Below, piece after piece: positions 1 to 13,278 of a stretch of DNA of 64,000 nucleotides. Positions within the stretch are counted from its first letter, which is position 1, and every line of letters begins with the position of its first letter. The notes under the pieces are model-generated. The model did not search any database, was not told the origin of the DNA, and worked only from the letters and a program-made list of their open reading frames with translations. Location of the stretch: the NCBI GenBank assembly GCA_902806575.1, contig CADCXD010000001.1, forward strand, positions 1,922,001 to 1,986,000, written 5' to 3'. This stretch comes from Jackrogersella multiformis. Lineage: Eukaryota; Ascomycota; Sordariomycetes; Xylariales; Hypoxylaceae. The translations under genes were made by a program, and so were the position numbers.

Positions 1-1
1 C

Positions 2-58
2 TTCGAGGCGGATGAGGAGGACCGCCGTTTCCGTAGTCCGGAGCCGGAGCCGGTATGA
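2..58 (+). CDS. C-terminal end of an unidentified protein (5' partial)
   Basis: An open frame runs from the window edge to a TGA at 56-58. It encodes 18 residues, strongly acidic and proline-rich, ending in SPEPEPV. Such tails are common on nuclear fungal proteins, but too little is present to assign a family. The frame is chosen because it is open to the edge and has coding-like GC-rich codons, unlike the AT-rich DNA that follows. It could also be chance. Confidence 0.45.
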   Translation, partial: FEADEEDRRFRSPEPEPV

Positions 59-683
59 GTTGAGTCGGACATGGTCTAGCAACCGCAGTATGAACAAATC
101 TCTAGGATCTTATCTAGGATCTTAGTATAGGTAATTATCACTCTAAAAGGAAAATCTAGAATCGTCGATTTAGACTTTGACGTAGGATTTTTATTTATTA
201 TTCATTATTTTTAATGTCATATTTGGAAGTGAGTTGTCGGATGTTGCGAGACGTGGAAGTGGATGTTTTGTTCACCTCAGCTAAATTGTGGTATCTGATA
301 TCATATACCCCTGGTAATCGGGCTGACAGCTGATTTACAACTGATTTGGTGGATACCTTGGGTACCTAGGTACTTAGGTAAACCTTATCTACACTAGTGC
401 CATTGGAAAAGGCTGTGAAGATTATGAAGATCCCAGTCAACCCGGCTGTCAGTCAAAGAAGACTTCAATATGATTATTCTATAGTATTCTTTTCTCTCAA
501 TAGCAAAGCATACTAGGGAAAACGAAGAGTGTTTTGAGTGTCATCGCGAAAGAAGAGAAAAAATTCCCATGAAACCCGGCAGCAATATCAAAGTCATGTT
601 TATCCTTGAAGCGCCCACGCTGTATGCACCCATGTTGTCAGCTTCGTGGCTTCGTTGCTTCCGTGGATCGTAGAGATCGTCTC
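59..683. other. Intergenic, AT-rich, 625 bp
   Basis: This is the convergent gap between the partial gene ending at 58 and the 3' end of TMA7 at 684, so it should hold two 3' UTRs. It contains one TACCTAGGTA-type element near 364-380 and short A/T-rich runs. No ORF or RNA gene was recognised. Confidence 0.6.
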
Positions 684-1018
684 CTATTTCTTGCCGCTTC
701 TCTTAATGCCTTGTCCACCGGTATTCAATGGTCCCTTGCCACCGGCCTTCTTAGCCAAGTCCAAGCGCGCCTTCTCATCTGTTGATCCAAGTTAGCGATT
801 GGCGATACATTATCTAGTGATTGAAGGGGGGACGTACCGGCTCGCTTCTTCTCGAGGAATGCCTTATCGTCTTCATCGAGGTCCTTCTGCTGCTTCTTGG
901 CAGCCTTCAGAGGCTTCACCTTGCCGCCTAGAAAAAAACGTGGGTGTCAGCGAGTCGCTAATAACCGTGGAGGGAATTGGAGGAAATATTAAATACCTTC
1001 TCTGTTTTGGCCACCCAT
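684..1018 (-). CDS. TMA7: Translation machinery-associated protein 7, 3 exons
   Basis: TMA7 is a very small, lysine-rich, conserved eukaryotic protein that copurifies with ribosomes. Three exons on the minus strand, 1018-997, 927-838 and 778-684, join in phase to a 68-aa product, the usual size. It starts MGGQNREGGKVKPLKAAKK, continues with the diagnostic segment DLDEDDKAFLEKKRADEKAR, and ends GPLNTGGQGIKRSGKK. The introns are 69 nt (928-996) and 59 nt (779-837), both GT-AG. A naive ORF caller sees only the middle exon and reads into the second intron. The gene is divergent from PRP4 across about 0.87 kb. The family match is strong and no residues appear to be missing. Confidence 0.93.
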
Positions 1019-1884
1019 CCTGTATTGTATTGTTTTCGCACTGGGATTTCTGACGGATGTAGTTTGTCGTTTGTTGTTTGTAGATTTGTAGGAGATTCCA
1101 GACAGAATTTATCCGTCAGGAAAGACGGAAAGGAAAAGGCAGTCGCAAAGAATATAAAGAGTCTAGAACAGAACAGTCAGCCAAAGTTAAAGAGGCGTGA
1201 CGCGGGGCAGTGACAAGTGGAATACCTAGGTCAGGGTCTAATAACGCTTGGATATTTGCATAGGTGTAGGTACATATGTGTAGGTACATAGGTACCCATG
1301 ACTATTGAATTAAACCAAATGCCGTGACTCTCGACCCACCTCTTCACGGAAAACTGGGAAACCAGAACTCGGATATACATAAATCCTTTATGTACCTAGG
1401 TACCGTACCCGAGAGGCAAGAGGTCCTAAGGTCTCCCACCCTGCCACCGCAGCCACGTTGGGGCGCACAGGTAAAAAGTACCAAGGCAGGTACCTCCACT
1501 AATTTATTCAGCCTTCCAAGTTCTAACGTGAGTCGTTTTATTCAGTCGTCACTCTCTCCCAATTCAACACTCATCTCGATTCAGGATTCTCGGATCAAGA
1601 GCATCCATACCCCCTAAATACGACAGCTCATTCACAACCACTTTTCAAGACGGGCATATTGCATATTATTGTTTACCTTAAAGGAAGCTGTGTATTACTT
1701 TGCTGTCGACGATTTGATATGCGATGCGGCGGAATTGAAAAGACGCTTTGACGGTTCGACTCAATTCTGCACCTAAAGTATTTGACGATTTAGTGGCTGA
1801 CACGCGATCCCCAATTCTAGAGGTCCCGGAAGTTGTCTGTAACTTCCTAGGTCCTAAGTCCTATTCCTTAATATAGTGAGCAAA
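1019..1884. promoter_or_regulatory. Divergent TMA7/PRP4 promoter region
   Basis: This 866-bp spacer separates two divergent housekeeping genes and should contain both promoters and 5' leaders. It holds several TACCTAGGTA-type elements (about 1224-1300 and 1393-1405) and pyrimidine-rich stretches near 1550-1620. A 97-codon ORF at 1324-1617 has low-complexity content and no recognisable motif, so I treat it as leader sequence. No TATA box was convincing. Confidence 0.45.
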
Positions 1885-4800
1885 ATGGCGACTCCTGCCA
1901 GTTCTGACGAGGGGGAGATCGTGGAGAACGGCGTTGGAGATTCGAAGGCAACTTCACTGCCTCAGTTTGAAGGAACTGGTGTTGACCGTATCGACAGAAC
2001 TCGAGCTAGATATTCAAGATCAAGATCGCCCGAGTATGTGAACGGCTCGAGGTACCCCCCCAGCTCTACCCGACGAAGTCGCTCTCCCCGCGGGCACAAG
2101 CGCCCTCGCGATGATCGTGAATCGCATCGTGGCAACCGTGTAGATGCCGATCCGCGACGGTTTCGCGTCCACTACGAAGACGCTGCCGACAGCCATCGCC
2201 GCTCGCGCTTGTCTTACGATGACGAAGATCGCCCTCCTGCGCACCCCTCTACCTCCGCTCTCCATTACGACGATAGGGATCGAGACTATGCCGCTCGTAG
2301 CAGAGGAAGAGACCGAAGCCGTGACCATGACCACCACCTTACAAAGCGCCCTAAGAACCGCTCTCGTTCGCCATTCCGGCCACTTCGAGGTGATAGAAAT
2401 CGGGGTGGTCAATTTCGACGTGACGACAGCAAGCATCAGCGTGTCTCCGACAGGGATGGCGCAGAAAGTGTAAAAGCGAGCAGGCAAGGCACTCCTCGAC
2501 ATTATCAAGATCACACAAAGCATTCTGAGCGTCAAGCTCCTGTGAGGACTGCAAATACTAGCAAATTTAACACTAAACGTGCATCAGGTAGTTCGGAAGA
2601 AACTACACCTACAGGTCCGGCTCGGTCCAATGAGCCAGATAGGGACTACGAAGAGGAGAAACCGGTCGACATAGACGCAGAGCTGGAGCGTCGACGTCGA
2701 CGTCGCGAAGAACTCCTCGCCAAATCGCGTGGTGCCACACCCATGTTAGTACAAGCTCTCCAAGCTTCAGAGAAGACCAATGGATCCTCAACAGGTAGTC
2801 AAACACGAGCAAGCACTCCTATGGCTACTGAAGGAAACACTCCCCGATCTCGTAAGCAAGCCAATCTCGGTTCTTGTCAGACCAAGTAATTTCTAACGTT
2901 GTTTACAGTTGGCTCGTCACCGAACTCACCAGCCCGTGGCCTTCAGGAAGGGATGTCGCCTACTGTAATTGAAATTTCTAACGATCAAGAGCTTATCAAC
3001 ACTCATGGAAAATTTAAAGGTATTGACGATGATGGGCCCTCTGCAGCAGACTACGATCCGACGATCGACATGAGAGAGGATGAGTTGCGCGATGAACTTC
3101 GACATGGTCACGTCGGTCCTCACGGAGAGATACTTCCTCCCAATGAGAAGGCCGAAATCGCTCCAGCAGAGGAACCGCAACGGCCGGAGAAGTCAAAGGC
3201 AGATGAGGATGAGGATTTCGATATGTTCGCTGAAGACTTTGATGAAGAGAAATTTGCCGCGCCCAAACCTACTCATCTAGATACCGGTGTAGACGATCGT
3301 GAAGTCTCCGTTGCCATTATCCAGCCTAATGCGGGTGGTATTCTTGAGGGCGATGATAAGGATGGTTACTATAAAATACGAATCGGCGAGATCATGGACG
3401 GAAGATACCAGGTTCAATCAACCTTGGGTAAAGGCATGTTTTCAGGCGTTGCTCGAGCTATCGACATCACAACCAAGAAATTGGTTGCTATTAAGATGAT
3501 GCGAAACAATGACGCTCTAAGGAAAGGAGGGTTTACCGAGATTGCGATCTTGCAGAAGTTGAACGAAGCTGACCCTGAGAATCGTAAGCACATCGTCAAG
3601 TTCGAGCGCTATTTCGAACATAAGGGCCACCTTTGTCTAGCATTCGAGAATCTCAGTTTAAACCTGAGAGAAGTCTTGCGAAAATTTGGTAACAATATCG
3701 GCATCAATCTGAGTGCGACACGCGCCTACGCACATCAGATATTTGTTGCCTTGGCTCATCTTCGCAAATGCAGTATCATCCATGCCGACTTGAAGCCGGA
3801 CAACATCTTGGTAAGCAAGCTCATCGTTGATAACAGGTTAGGTCATCACTAATACTCTCCAGGTCAATGAAAATCGCAACATCCTTAAGTTATGTGACTT
3901 GGGTACGGCTATCGATAGGTCAGACGCTGCCACCGCGAATAATGAAATCACACCGTACCTGGTCAGTCGATTTTACCGAGCACCAGAGATTATCCTTGGA
4001 ATGCCATACGACTATGCTGTCGACATGTGGTCCATAGGTTGTACGTTGTATGAGCTTTACACCGGCAAGATTTTATTTACCGGTGATAGCAACAACCAAA
4101 TGCTCAAGGCGATCATGGAGATTCGAGGCAAGTTTAGCACCAAATTGTACAAACGTGGCGAGTTATCCCACATGCACTTTGATGAAGTTGGTAATTTTAT
4201 CAGCCACGAAAGGGATAAAGCGCTTGGAAAGGTACGTCGATATTTTCTAGTTCGCGAATACTTTCCTTCAGTACCCTACAGGAGAAATTGGTTACGCTCT
4301 CATGTTTCTATTTTTATACAGCGTTTAGTGGACGCTTTTCTAGAATCCGAGGGCTGTGAACGCTGCTGGGGCACGGCTGCAGGCTGCAGGCGGGTCACAT
4401 CAAATGCATTCGGGATGATGCCAGCCGCACGGAGGCGCTAGCCCGCGTTTATTTCCTTACATTCAGGGTTTCTCAGACGAGTCTATGGAAAATCCTACAA
4501 TCGTATCGCCCTATTGCCTGTCTCGGGTTGGATTACGTACAGCGCGCTTACAATCTAGCTGCTACCCCGGATCTTACGGCGTCGAGTGACGCCCTCAACC
4601 CCCTTCACTAGCTTGATCCTAATTCCAATCAAACCGCACACCTTGAGTTCCTTTCCACTTCATTTTTCATTTTTAAAGCCAGGAAGTAATGACCTCAGTA
4701 CATGCAAGCTGACAGGCGTATAGACTACGGTACGGACCCTAGCTGTTGTCAAGCCAACTCGCGATCTTCGTACTCGCCTTTTGGCTGCCTCAGGGGGGAT

Positions 4801-4945
4801 GAACGACGTGGAGTCTCGGGATTTAAACCATTTCGTAGACCTCCTAGAACGATGCCTTACGCTTAATCCAGACAAGAGGATCAATCCATCTGAGGCTCTG
4901 AAGCACCCTTTCTTTATGGCCAAGCTCAGTGGTCCCTCCAGATAG
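1885..4945 (+). CDS. PRP4: Spliceosomal serine/threonine kinase Prp4 (PRPF4B family), 4 exons
   Basis: Prp4 kinase phosphorylates tri-snRNP proteins to promote spliceosomal B-complex activation in the nucleus. Exons 1885-2851, 2909-3810, 3863-4231 and 4724-4945 join in phase to 819 aa. Residues 1 to about 270 are an RS/RD-rich, highly charged tail typical of the family. The kinase domain spans about 485-813: glycine loop LGKGMFSGV, catalytic Lys in VAIKMM, catalytic loop HADLKPDN (about 614-621), DLG in place of DFG (635-637), and the CMGC-type stretch ITPYLVSRFYRAPEI with the tyrosine of the activation loop. The last exon supplies LNPDKRINPSEALKHPFF and ends at TAG 4943-4945. ATG 1885 is preferred over the in-frame GTG nine bases upstream. 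Introns are 57, 52 and, unusually, 492 nt. Confidence 0.95.
4232..4723 (+). other. Oversized third intron of PRP4 (492 nt)
   Basis: The intron starts GTACGT after the Gly-Lys codons and ends TATAG before Thr-Thr-Val-Arg. Both ends keep phase 0, and the flanking protein matches the family without a gap. Its interior is unlike the other introns: a GC-rich block at about 4340-4445 with a repeated GGCTGCAGGCTGCAGGC motif sits between AT-rich arms. No protein or transposon signature was recognised. It may be an expanded intron or an old insertion. Confidence 0.7.
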
Positions 4946-7900
4946 AACTACGTCTATGGGTCTATCGCAGGAGTTATATTATAGTACCCTATGTTTATTA
5001 CGTGTTTAGGTATACAGAACGCCTTGTTGGCTATCTCGTATGCAACAAACGCTTGCAGATGCTACAGGAAGCCTTGGACTAGTCCTGGGTTAGCCTTAGG
5101 CTATCGTGGTAGTATTTGATGCAACAGAATGGTCCGCATTAAGATTTCTGTCGTCAGCATTACAACAACAGCTAAGACGGCCGCTATTTGCTAGCTCAAA
5201 TCATAGTGTCCTGCCTATGGAGCTTGGGGTTGGTCTAGGGATATCATCAATTCTACATGTCCGTCATGAAGCTACGCCATCCAGGCAGAAAGGGGTAATA
5301 AATGCCGATGTGCCTTAATTAGAATATAATACAGTCGAATACATGGTTTAATTTCAACATCGTGCTTCTATGTGCACGTGCTCAGTCAACATATCACGAT
5401 ACGACTTCGAAGGCGCTTCCACGTAAATAGAAAACCCAACATAGCAATACCGCCCAGCAGCATTGAAAGGCATGTTGGTGCTAAGCCTTTGGTCTACCCA
5501 TTCCGCATCAGAGAACCAATCCTATTGGCCTCGGTATCTGCTTTGCATAAACGCTCTCGCATAGGATCGCGAGCACGTCTCTTTAATGGGCTTGGCGGCC
5601 ACGCGTAGGATCCAGTGCTAGACGTTGGATTTCCTACGAGTGCATGCTAGGCCCAATCCTTCTGGCCGTCTACCAGGCCCGTTGCGTTTGCGTAGACTCG
5701 ATGCCCGCCAAGTGCTCAGATAACATGACTTCGAACAATGTAGTTGTGCGGCTTATCTTAGTGGGAGCGCATTAGTAGGATCTCACGCCGACTCGAGAGG
5801 GTAGCTCTTCCGGGGCGAGCCCGATGTTGGAGAGGTGGAAATATGCTCTGATGGATGGAGACTAGTGATGCGTTAAGGATTTGGATTCCGATGTGGATGG
5901 GGATGTGTACGTGACTGAACTATTCGGCGCACGGCCGAGCTTGCCGAAGAATCACCGCTTGTGCGAGTCGTGAGCGTCGTGAGTCAAGTAGCTGGTGTAA
6001 TCTGCTTCTCGTAGCCGAGTGACTGTAGCATGTTATAGTGGTACATTATTTGGGGCGAGAATGAATCTGCGGTTTCTGTAGTACTGTTGGTGTGACTGGA
6101 AGACTCGGCTACGAGGTGTCGTTGGTGTCCTTCAACATCTTGATTATAGTGATGGGCTCTCGGGACTACTCGTGTAGCGACTGTATTTCTGTGTAAGCCA
6201 TATCACGACAAGCCTAAACTGAAGTCTGGATACCTGTATGCTAGACTCCCATCATATGCTCTACGCTCACTCACAAGTCATGATCTAGAAACACATGTTC
6301 CTTGAGCCTTGAGCCAACAGGATCATTAAGGTTCTAGAGGCTCCCTTCGATAGCCCCTGAAGGAGGTAGAATGAATCTTAAATTATAGTCTGACGATAAT
6401 GCATGTAGAGGACATGAATAACTGCCAGAAATATATTGGAGCATGCAGCAAAGCAGGCTGCCCGTCTCTTAGGTACGTTGCTCCTTTCATCCGTGGAACA
6501 AGGTTGAGCAACTCGGAAATAATCTCGCGGGCGGCTACGATGCACGCGACGAGCGTCATCAGGTATCTTGACCGCCAAACTTCCTAATCCAAAAGGGGGT
6601 GGAGTTGTGAGGGAGCCCATTCCCCTATTCACTAGTCACTATAGTTAGAAGTATCATCGCTACCATGAGGTGGTGCTGGTGCAATCGTTCCTGTATCTAC
6701 CAGCCCCCATCGATGACAACCTTAGGAAGCTGAAATCACACCTTCGGATCCAACTTCAACTAACATCATGCAACCCACTTGCTTACCACACGTAGAGGCG
6801 TTTGTAAAACCGAGATTCTATCTAGCACAGCGTCTAGGAGGAATGGGGCGATCCTGCCGTCGAGTGACAGGTGACTCATCGTGCCTAATACCCGGCCTTC
6901 TGCGCGCAGACGAGAGACGTCACTTGACCTGGTTATTATTAGCCGTCCGTCGCCACGAATCGTCGTGTGCCCCTTTTCTAGCCCGCCCATACTTTATTAG
7001 CCATTACTCACGAAGTAAGAAAGGTAAAATGGGATTGTGGCACACGTTTCTGTGCAGACAGCCACCTCTAATTGCTAAATCCCACGCGTAGTAGGCTATA
7101 GCCGGTAGCACATTCTCTACGTAGCGAGGCTAAAAGAAAGACTTTGGAGATGACTAATTGGTGAAATCTAAACAAAAAATCTAACTGGGGTCGCAAGCAC
7201 AAGCTGTACCCAGCGCATAAGTTACTAAGCCCATGCTACTATTGGTACGAGTAAACATAGGAATGGTCTGGACGTAATGGGGGCCCTAGACCAGGAGAGC
7301 AGACGCAATGCGGATACCCGTCCAAGTACGTCGGTTCGCTGCCGCGACCCGGGGCGGGTTCAGAGACATGGATCGGTTAGCTGGTGTCACCGGAGTGTGT
7401 CGAGAGGCTGTGCTCGTTGCCACTGCCGCCGTTACGCGTCACCGGCTAGATCATAGGCGGTGGCTCGCGTTTCAATCGTCTATGGCATCGCAGGATGGCC
7501 GTGTGTTGGTATCAGAACTCATCGAGCCGAGTTATGATGCTCTGCTCAGCTTCGGACAAAACAACGCTACCTATCGTATAAAACATGATCTAAATATAGC
7601 TCCCAGATTCATGCGTCGCGCACTACTACAGGCCATGAAAGGTGGCCACCGCGAGGCTAAGCCTTAGATCTGGCCGGCTCGTGGGCTACACAACCGGGCG
7701 TCCGAGCATATGAACTAACCTTCTGGCTAGAAGGACGACGGGGCATTTGAGACCGTGATAGACGGCCTCACTACATGTGAGTAACTTAGTCTTAGATCGT
7801 AAACGAAAACTGAGCCGCAGGTTCACGGCATGCTGGCAGACGTACAGGACCAACAAGATGCTTAGATAGATATTGTTGCCGCCCCAGTGCTGTGCCACGT

Positions 7901-10275
7901 TCCCTCGCAGGGGATTACGGGACGCATGTGTGCGGCTTTGTCTCAACCTGGCGGCAAGTTGCTCGCGCGCCCGTGGGATGTCTACAGTGATAGAGCGAGT
8001 GCGTGAGAGACGTAGGGCGGAGTCTCACTCTAGGGTAGTGAATTGTCTAGGTTAGCCCATACGTTTGTCAAACTTGACGGAGAGCTAGACGTGCTAACAT
8101 GCCGACTCAACTTGTCTACCTGCTTCTAACTTACCTCCGCGCAGGCAATACCAGCCGTTCGGGATAAATGACCGGCAGCTACCCGAAACCCGCGCCAACC
8201 CCTCTCCCTGGAAGCAGTTCCATGTCGGCGCCCGGCGCAGGCGACATGTCAGATCTGCGGCCGGCGGGGTCGAAGTGGTGCGGCCCATTGTGCTCCGGGA
8301 TCCAACGGGTTCACAGCTGCGGAGGGAGTAAGGGGGCCGTAGGTTGTAGCACGAGGGAGATAGCACTCCCCACTCTGCGTCGCCTATGTGTATGTCGTGC
8401 GTGGGTGTAGGTAACCTTGTCATATCGATGCTGGAGAGACCACCACTCCACTAGCCCAGGAAGACGGTGATGTAAAAGGTTGGGCTAGAAAAAAAGCTCT
8501 CGGGCCACCGATTCAAATTGATGATGTTGTAAGGGACGTCTGACACAAAGAGGCTGAGGTTATGAGATCATGCCGTCGGGCGCACCAATGAGGAAGCTCA
8601 TCATCATTATTATTCCACGTCTCTGGAAGCCGGCCCGCACGCCTCGCGGATCGGCATCTAGGTAGGTAATTACGCAACCGGGCACGCCCTAGCAGGGAAT
8701 ATCTCTTGTCGCTCATGACGGTAAGGTCGAAACCTCTTCGGTGGAATCCGGTGTTTGATTGTCGACTTCTCCCAATCAGGTATTAATTCTCAGCACTCCT
8801 GGTCCGCGGGTTTAGTCAGGCAGGCTCCTTCAAGCCTCATTACATAGTAGATAGATTGCTAGGTGATATGAAATATCATCCCTTCAGCCCTCTTTACGTA
8901 TTCTTGATTATTGTTGTTTACGAGCACACTACAGATATATTAAAGTCGACGATCCTGACGTCTCGTGAGGCGGTTGTTTGTTTCGTGTGCCTCGCTTCGG
9001 CTGAAACAAGTGCTTAGGGCTTTGCCTGCTTGCATAACATCGGTTAAAAAAAAAAAGGAAGAAAAAAAGGGGAGGCCAAGCCCTCGTAATGGGTGTTTAA
9101 AGAAATGAATATGGCTACTATGATTGTTTATTGATTACGACACACAATCTTGATGTCACTACACTATGTCTGGCCTTACCTTACAGTGGCCAACTTTCTA
9201 TATTGCAATGTGATGTGTTTTGGTGCTTTGTACTTCGCTGCGCCGATGTGCCCTTTCGGGCTGCAAGCCTGGCATCATACACAACTACCTAGGCAGGCTA
9301 GATAATGTTAAGATGTTGACGGATACAGCATAGGGGCAACGGTCTGCCCGACGAAGGCGATCCGGACCATTTCATGATGCTAGCCTTCGTACACCAATAT
9401 CGCGTTCCTATTGGTGATATCAGGGATTGCGGCAGCTGCAATCGCATTATTCCTTCATATATAGAATTAATAGATGCGTTGAAAGTGACGATCCAAGGTG
9501 CCTTATGCTAAACCGAACGCGGAAGCTGGAAGACGTAGAATAATTCGATGATCAGCAGCGAGATAACCATGTGTAGTAAGAGGGCGAAGAATAGACTCGA
9601 AAACTTCGACGGAACTCTTCCGGGAACGGGAGGGGCAGACACAGCGGGCGACAATGCCAACGTCGAAAGGACGGGGTCCGCGACCGCCATGATGGTGTTC
9701 ATTGGGGACCCCACGACCCAATGACTGAGCCAAGACGCATCCTCCCTCGTTGTTGTAGGATATCCCGGAATACATCACCGCCTATCAAGAGCAGACGCTA
9801 ATGGTGCGGCATGGGCACAAGAAGCGCAGAATGGTCATTGCTCTCTTGCTAGGCACATATAGGGGATAGCGCTAGTAACGTAATATGAAAGTGGAGGGGA
9901 GAAATATCAAGATTCAAATCTGCCCTCGCGGGAGCGTCGCACTACCCCGGTGCCCACTTGATTAAGATCTTCCGTCGTCGACGATCTTTCAGGAGGAAAG
10001 GCTTGTCGGTTCACACGAGAATCACGAGATACACGGCCAGGACCGATCGTCAAGGCTGGCTATCTACCGTAACCTACTGCCTACGTACATAATTCAGGAC
10101 GTCTTGGACATCTCAACGTCATGCGTGGTCCTGGATACTGTTTCGTGATACGGCGGAGAATATCCTGATTTGTGTACGAATACCTAGTCGAAACTCCGAG
10201 TCGTGCTTTATCCTCCTTAGTGTAGAGAAGCTGACGATAAAGTCTAGAAGATTAAAGACATATCTAGGTATGTAT

Positions 10276-10300
10276 CGTACGGTACGGTACGGTACGGTAT
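10276..10300. repeat. (TACGG)n pentanucleotide microsatellite
   Basis: Five near-perfect tandem copies of the five-base unit CGGTA sit in the gene-poor region, next to a TATCTAGGTA element. Confidence 0.9.
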
Positions 10301-11302
10301 AAAGTACGACTGAGCAGCCCGAGAATTACTGTACTATGTAAGGCGTACAGCTCCCTGTCGGGTTACCAGCTAATAGCGACCCCATCGTCAAAAATGAATA
10401 TCACAGGCATTTGTTTGAAGCCAGGGGTCTTAAAAGCGTGGTAATGCGTGGTTTGTTAGGCTGAGACTCCAGGGGCCAGAATAGACGTGGTCTAAGCGGG
10501 TGTAATGGTGTACGAAGATTACCTGACCAAACGAATGGCTGCAATGCCATTCCAATTCCATGTCTCGGGATCGCACTAAAGGCCAGTTGCCCACAGACCG
10601 TGGATGCTCGTGGAGAGCAGGGTTTGAAACATTACGTCGAATGTTAAGGCGGCATTCTGGAAACCATGTACCATGTTGACTTACAAATTACAAATGTCCC
10701 TTCTATCGTGAGATTCGCCTGTAGGTACTGTAAGGGTGTTGATAGCCTCCAATTAAGGTGTTTACCGTCGCCATAAGATTGGTCCTCTCGCATCTGATAC
10801 GCTGAGGCGAACCGAGAAGGCATTATCAAAATGGCCGTTCTAGGCAAGCCATGTTCATCAAGTTCATGCAAAGCTGTGGTGACGCTTGTTGCGGTGTGAA
10901 TAGGCTAAATGAGGAAAGTGGCATAGCATCACCAAGATTGGCTGTTGTCGAAAAGAGATCAGCCATATGATGGATGGAAACTGTGGCTCGTGGCGGTGAG
11001 TTTCAACGCGTTAAGCATGATAATCTCTTTTCTTCTCATCCCACGTTTCTTACCACACACTCAGCACACTCTAATCCGATCTATTATTTTTGCCGTTGGC
11101 AGATTATTGAGGTCGGTCTCATCATGAGGGCCTTTACGAGAAACCAAGCCTAGATCATGGATCATGCGGTTGTTAGTGGTGGTGAGAACTAACCGTATGT
11201 AAACAGACAGGACAGGGTGTGTTAAAAGCAGAGGTGGTCATGAACAAGCCAAAAGAAGTTATTGACTTGGTTACCTGGGCAGGTGAATCATATTCGTAAT
11301 GC

Positions 11303-11357
11303 GTACCTACCTAGGTACCTAGGTGCTAATCATACCTCTAGGTAGGTAGGTAGGTAT
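11303..11357. repeat. TACCTAGGTA-type palindromic repeat cluster
   Basis: Overlapping ACCTACCTAGGTACCTAGGT units are followed, after a short gap, by (GGTA)n. This is one of many copies of the same palindromic family scattered through the non-coding DNA of the window. Confidence 0.85.
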
Positions 11358-11670
11358 CGTAAAGTTCTTGCTTCTTGTCTTATGAGCAAGTATCCGATGA
11401 CTCTTAATCGTGAGACTCTTGCTCTTATCCTAGGTAGGTAGTGTATGTAATGGTGAGAAACAATTCGAATCAAACATTTTAAGGATTAAACCTTTAAGGT
11501 CCCCGCTAATAAGGCGGTTTTAGAATATTCCGATTTCCCAGATGGATAGTTCTCAGATATCTAGATAGCTAAGTACCCGCTTAAGCGAGCTAACCTGATC
11601 TAGTAATAAATTAAGTGCTTAAGGTAATTTAGTATGCCTTGGTATTTCATTTTATTAGGTATTACCTTAT

Positions 11671-11772
11671 GTAGGTAGGTACCTACCTAGGTAGTGTATG
11701 TACGCGTAGGTACTTATATACCTCGGTACGTACCTTAATATGCACTTACCTAGTACCTAGGTACCTAGGTAG
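11671..11772. repeat. TACCTAGGTA-type palindromic repeat cluster
   Basis: A 100-bp stretch contains at least four GGTAGGTACCTACC / TACCTAGGTA units with degenerate spacers. It lies in AT-rich DNA with no ORF. Confidence 0.85.
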
Positions 11773-12494
11773 TTTATTTTCAATATTATTACTTGCATGG
11801 ATCTCATGCTCTCTCATCTCTCTCATACTTTCTGGGTACTTATTTTATCCTTTGGTCTATCATAAACATTACCGCCAGCTAAAATAGAATGCTATGCTAT
11901 AGGTATTACATATTTACATACCTACCTAGTACATCTCTTGCAGGACTACTACGTACAAGCTCATTTCGAGATCCAAGCACAAGGCAGTAAATCTGATCCA
12001 TGGTTGGTCCATGTGCCTTGGAGCGACAGCCTCATTCTCGGCAAGACATGAGATAATCTCATCGAATGAATCCTTTTCATCCCTTTCCCGTATTACGAGG
12101 CTACTGCATGCGGGCATAGACGACCGCACCAAAGAGATTATTCAATACCACCCACACCGTTCGGAGATAATCCCTCACTTCCAACCTCTAGCCTCTCTCT
12201 GGCTTTAGGTACACCACAGGTTACAGGCTACAGCCTCGAAAAGCTGGGGCTCCATCAGATTCATTACCCTTCACACCCTCTAGCCCATTGCTAGCCAATC
12301 AGCTGTACCAAAAGACAGGAGGATCTTTTCTATCTTTTCTGTCTTTTTCTGTCTCTTCTGTACACTGGTCGGGATACAACGAGGATGCTCTTACACCATT
12401 GGACAGTTTCTTGCATTTACTGCAATGCTACCACTATCCTTCTACGAATCCGGTATCATTACCGCCACTAGTAGTTTTTCTGCAGCTCTGATAA

Positions 12495-12546
12495 TCAGTC
12501 GGTCAGTCAGTCAGTCAATCGATCAATCAATCAATCAATCGTCAAT
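12495..12546. repeat. (CAGT)n/(CAAT)n compound tetranucleotide repeat
   Basis: About five CAGT-type units grade into about five CAAT-type units, a compound microsatellite in non-coding DNA. Confidence 0.9.
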
Positions 12547-13262
12547 TTAATGAAACCGCCGGGGCGGAATGGCTAGTGCCCGTATCCCCCCCCTCTCCGT
12601 CAGTCAGTCACTGCGTCTCGCAACGGCCGAAGTCTTATTTCTGTAATAAAATAAAAATATGCTCAACGGTGCGCAACGATGACCGCGCGGGTACAACTCG
12701 GCCCCAACGAATACTCCTAAAGGGGATCCTCTTTGCCGCTCAACTAGCAGATGGCTTTCAGGTTAGATGTTAGTTTATTTCTAGCAAACGGCTCACCTGT
12801 GGCGGTAAATTCATATCCGGATACACAGCAAACCGCCCAACACCATGCTCGACTCTGGCGATGTATCAGGTAGGTAGGTGATAACCAAATAGGTAAGCAA
12901 ATATGTACCTAGGTATGCAGGTAAGTGGCAGCATAAATCGGCTATTCAAAAAATAGGGACACCTACTCAGCATGCTAAACTACCTACACTACCTCCTAAG
13001 GTACTGTACTGCAGTATGATAACGCTCCGTAATTGGTTCAAAGTATGCTAAGACAAATTTACAAACAAATAGCGCTATAGGTGTGTGCAGAAACTACGCC
13101 AGTTTGTTTACGTATGCGTATGTAGGTATTTTGCGGGCTCAAACTGCGAGAAACATAAACAAAAACAACAAAAAATCATCGAGCGGGGGAATCAGCGCAT
13201 ACGAGACACCCTACTATACCTAGCAGCAAATGCTAAAGCGTACCTAGGTATGTACACTACCT

Positions 13263-13278
13263 ATGTGTGTGTGTGTGT
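13263..13278. repeat. (GT)n dinucleotide microsatellite
   Basis: Eight GT-type units sit directly after a TACCTAGGTA-type element in non-coding DNA. Confidence 0.85.

Noticed and set aside
7308..7667. 119-codon plus-strand ORF in the gene-poor region
   Set aside because: No recognisable motif, no splice partner, and its composition is not clearly coding.
9508..9714. 68-codon minus-strand ORF with a hydrophobic helix (LFFALLLHMVISLLIIELFY)
   Set aside because: Could be a small membrane protein, but I cannot connect it to a start, exons or a family.
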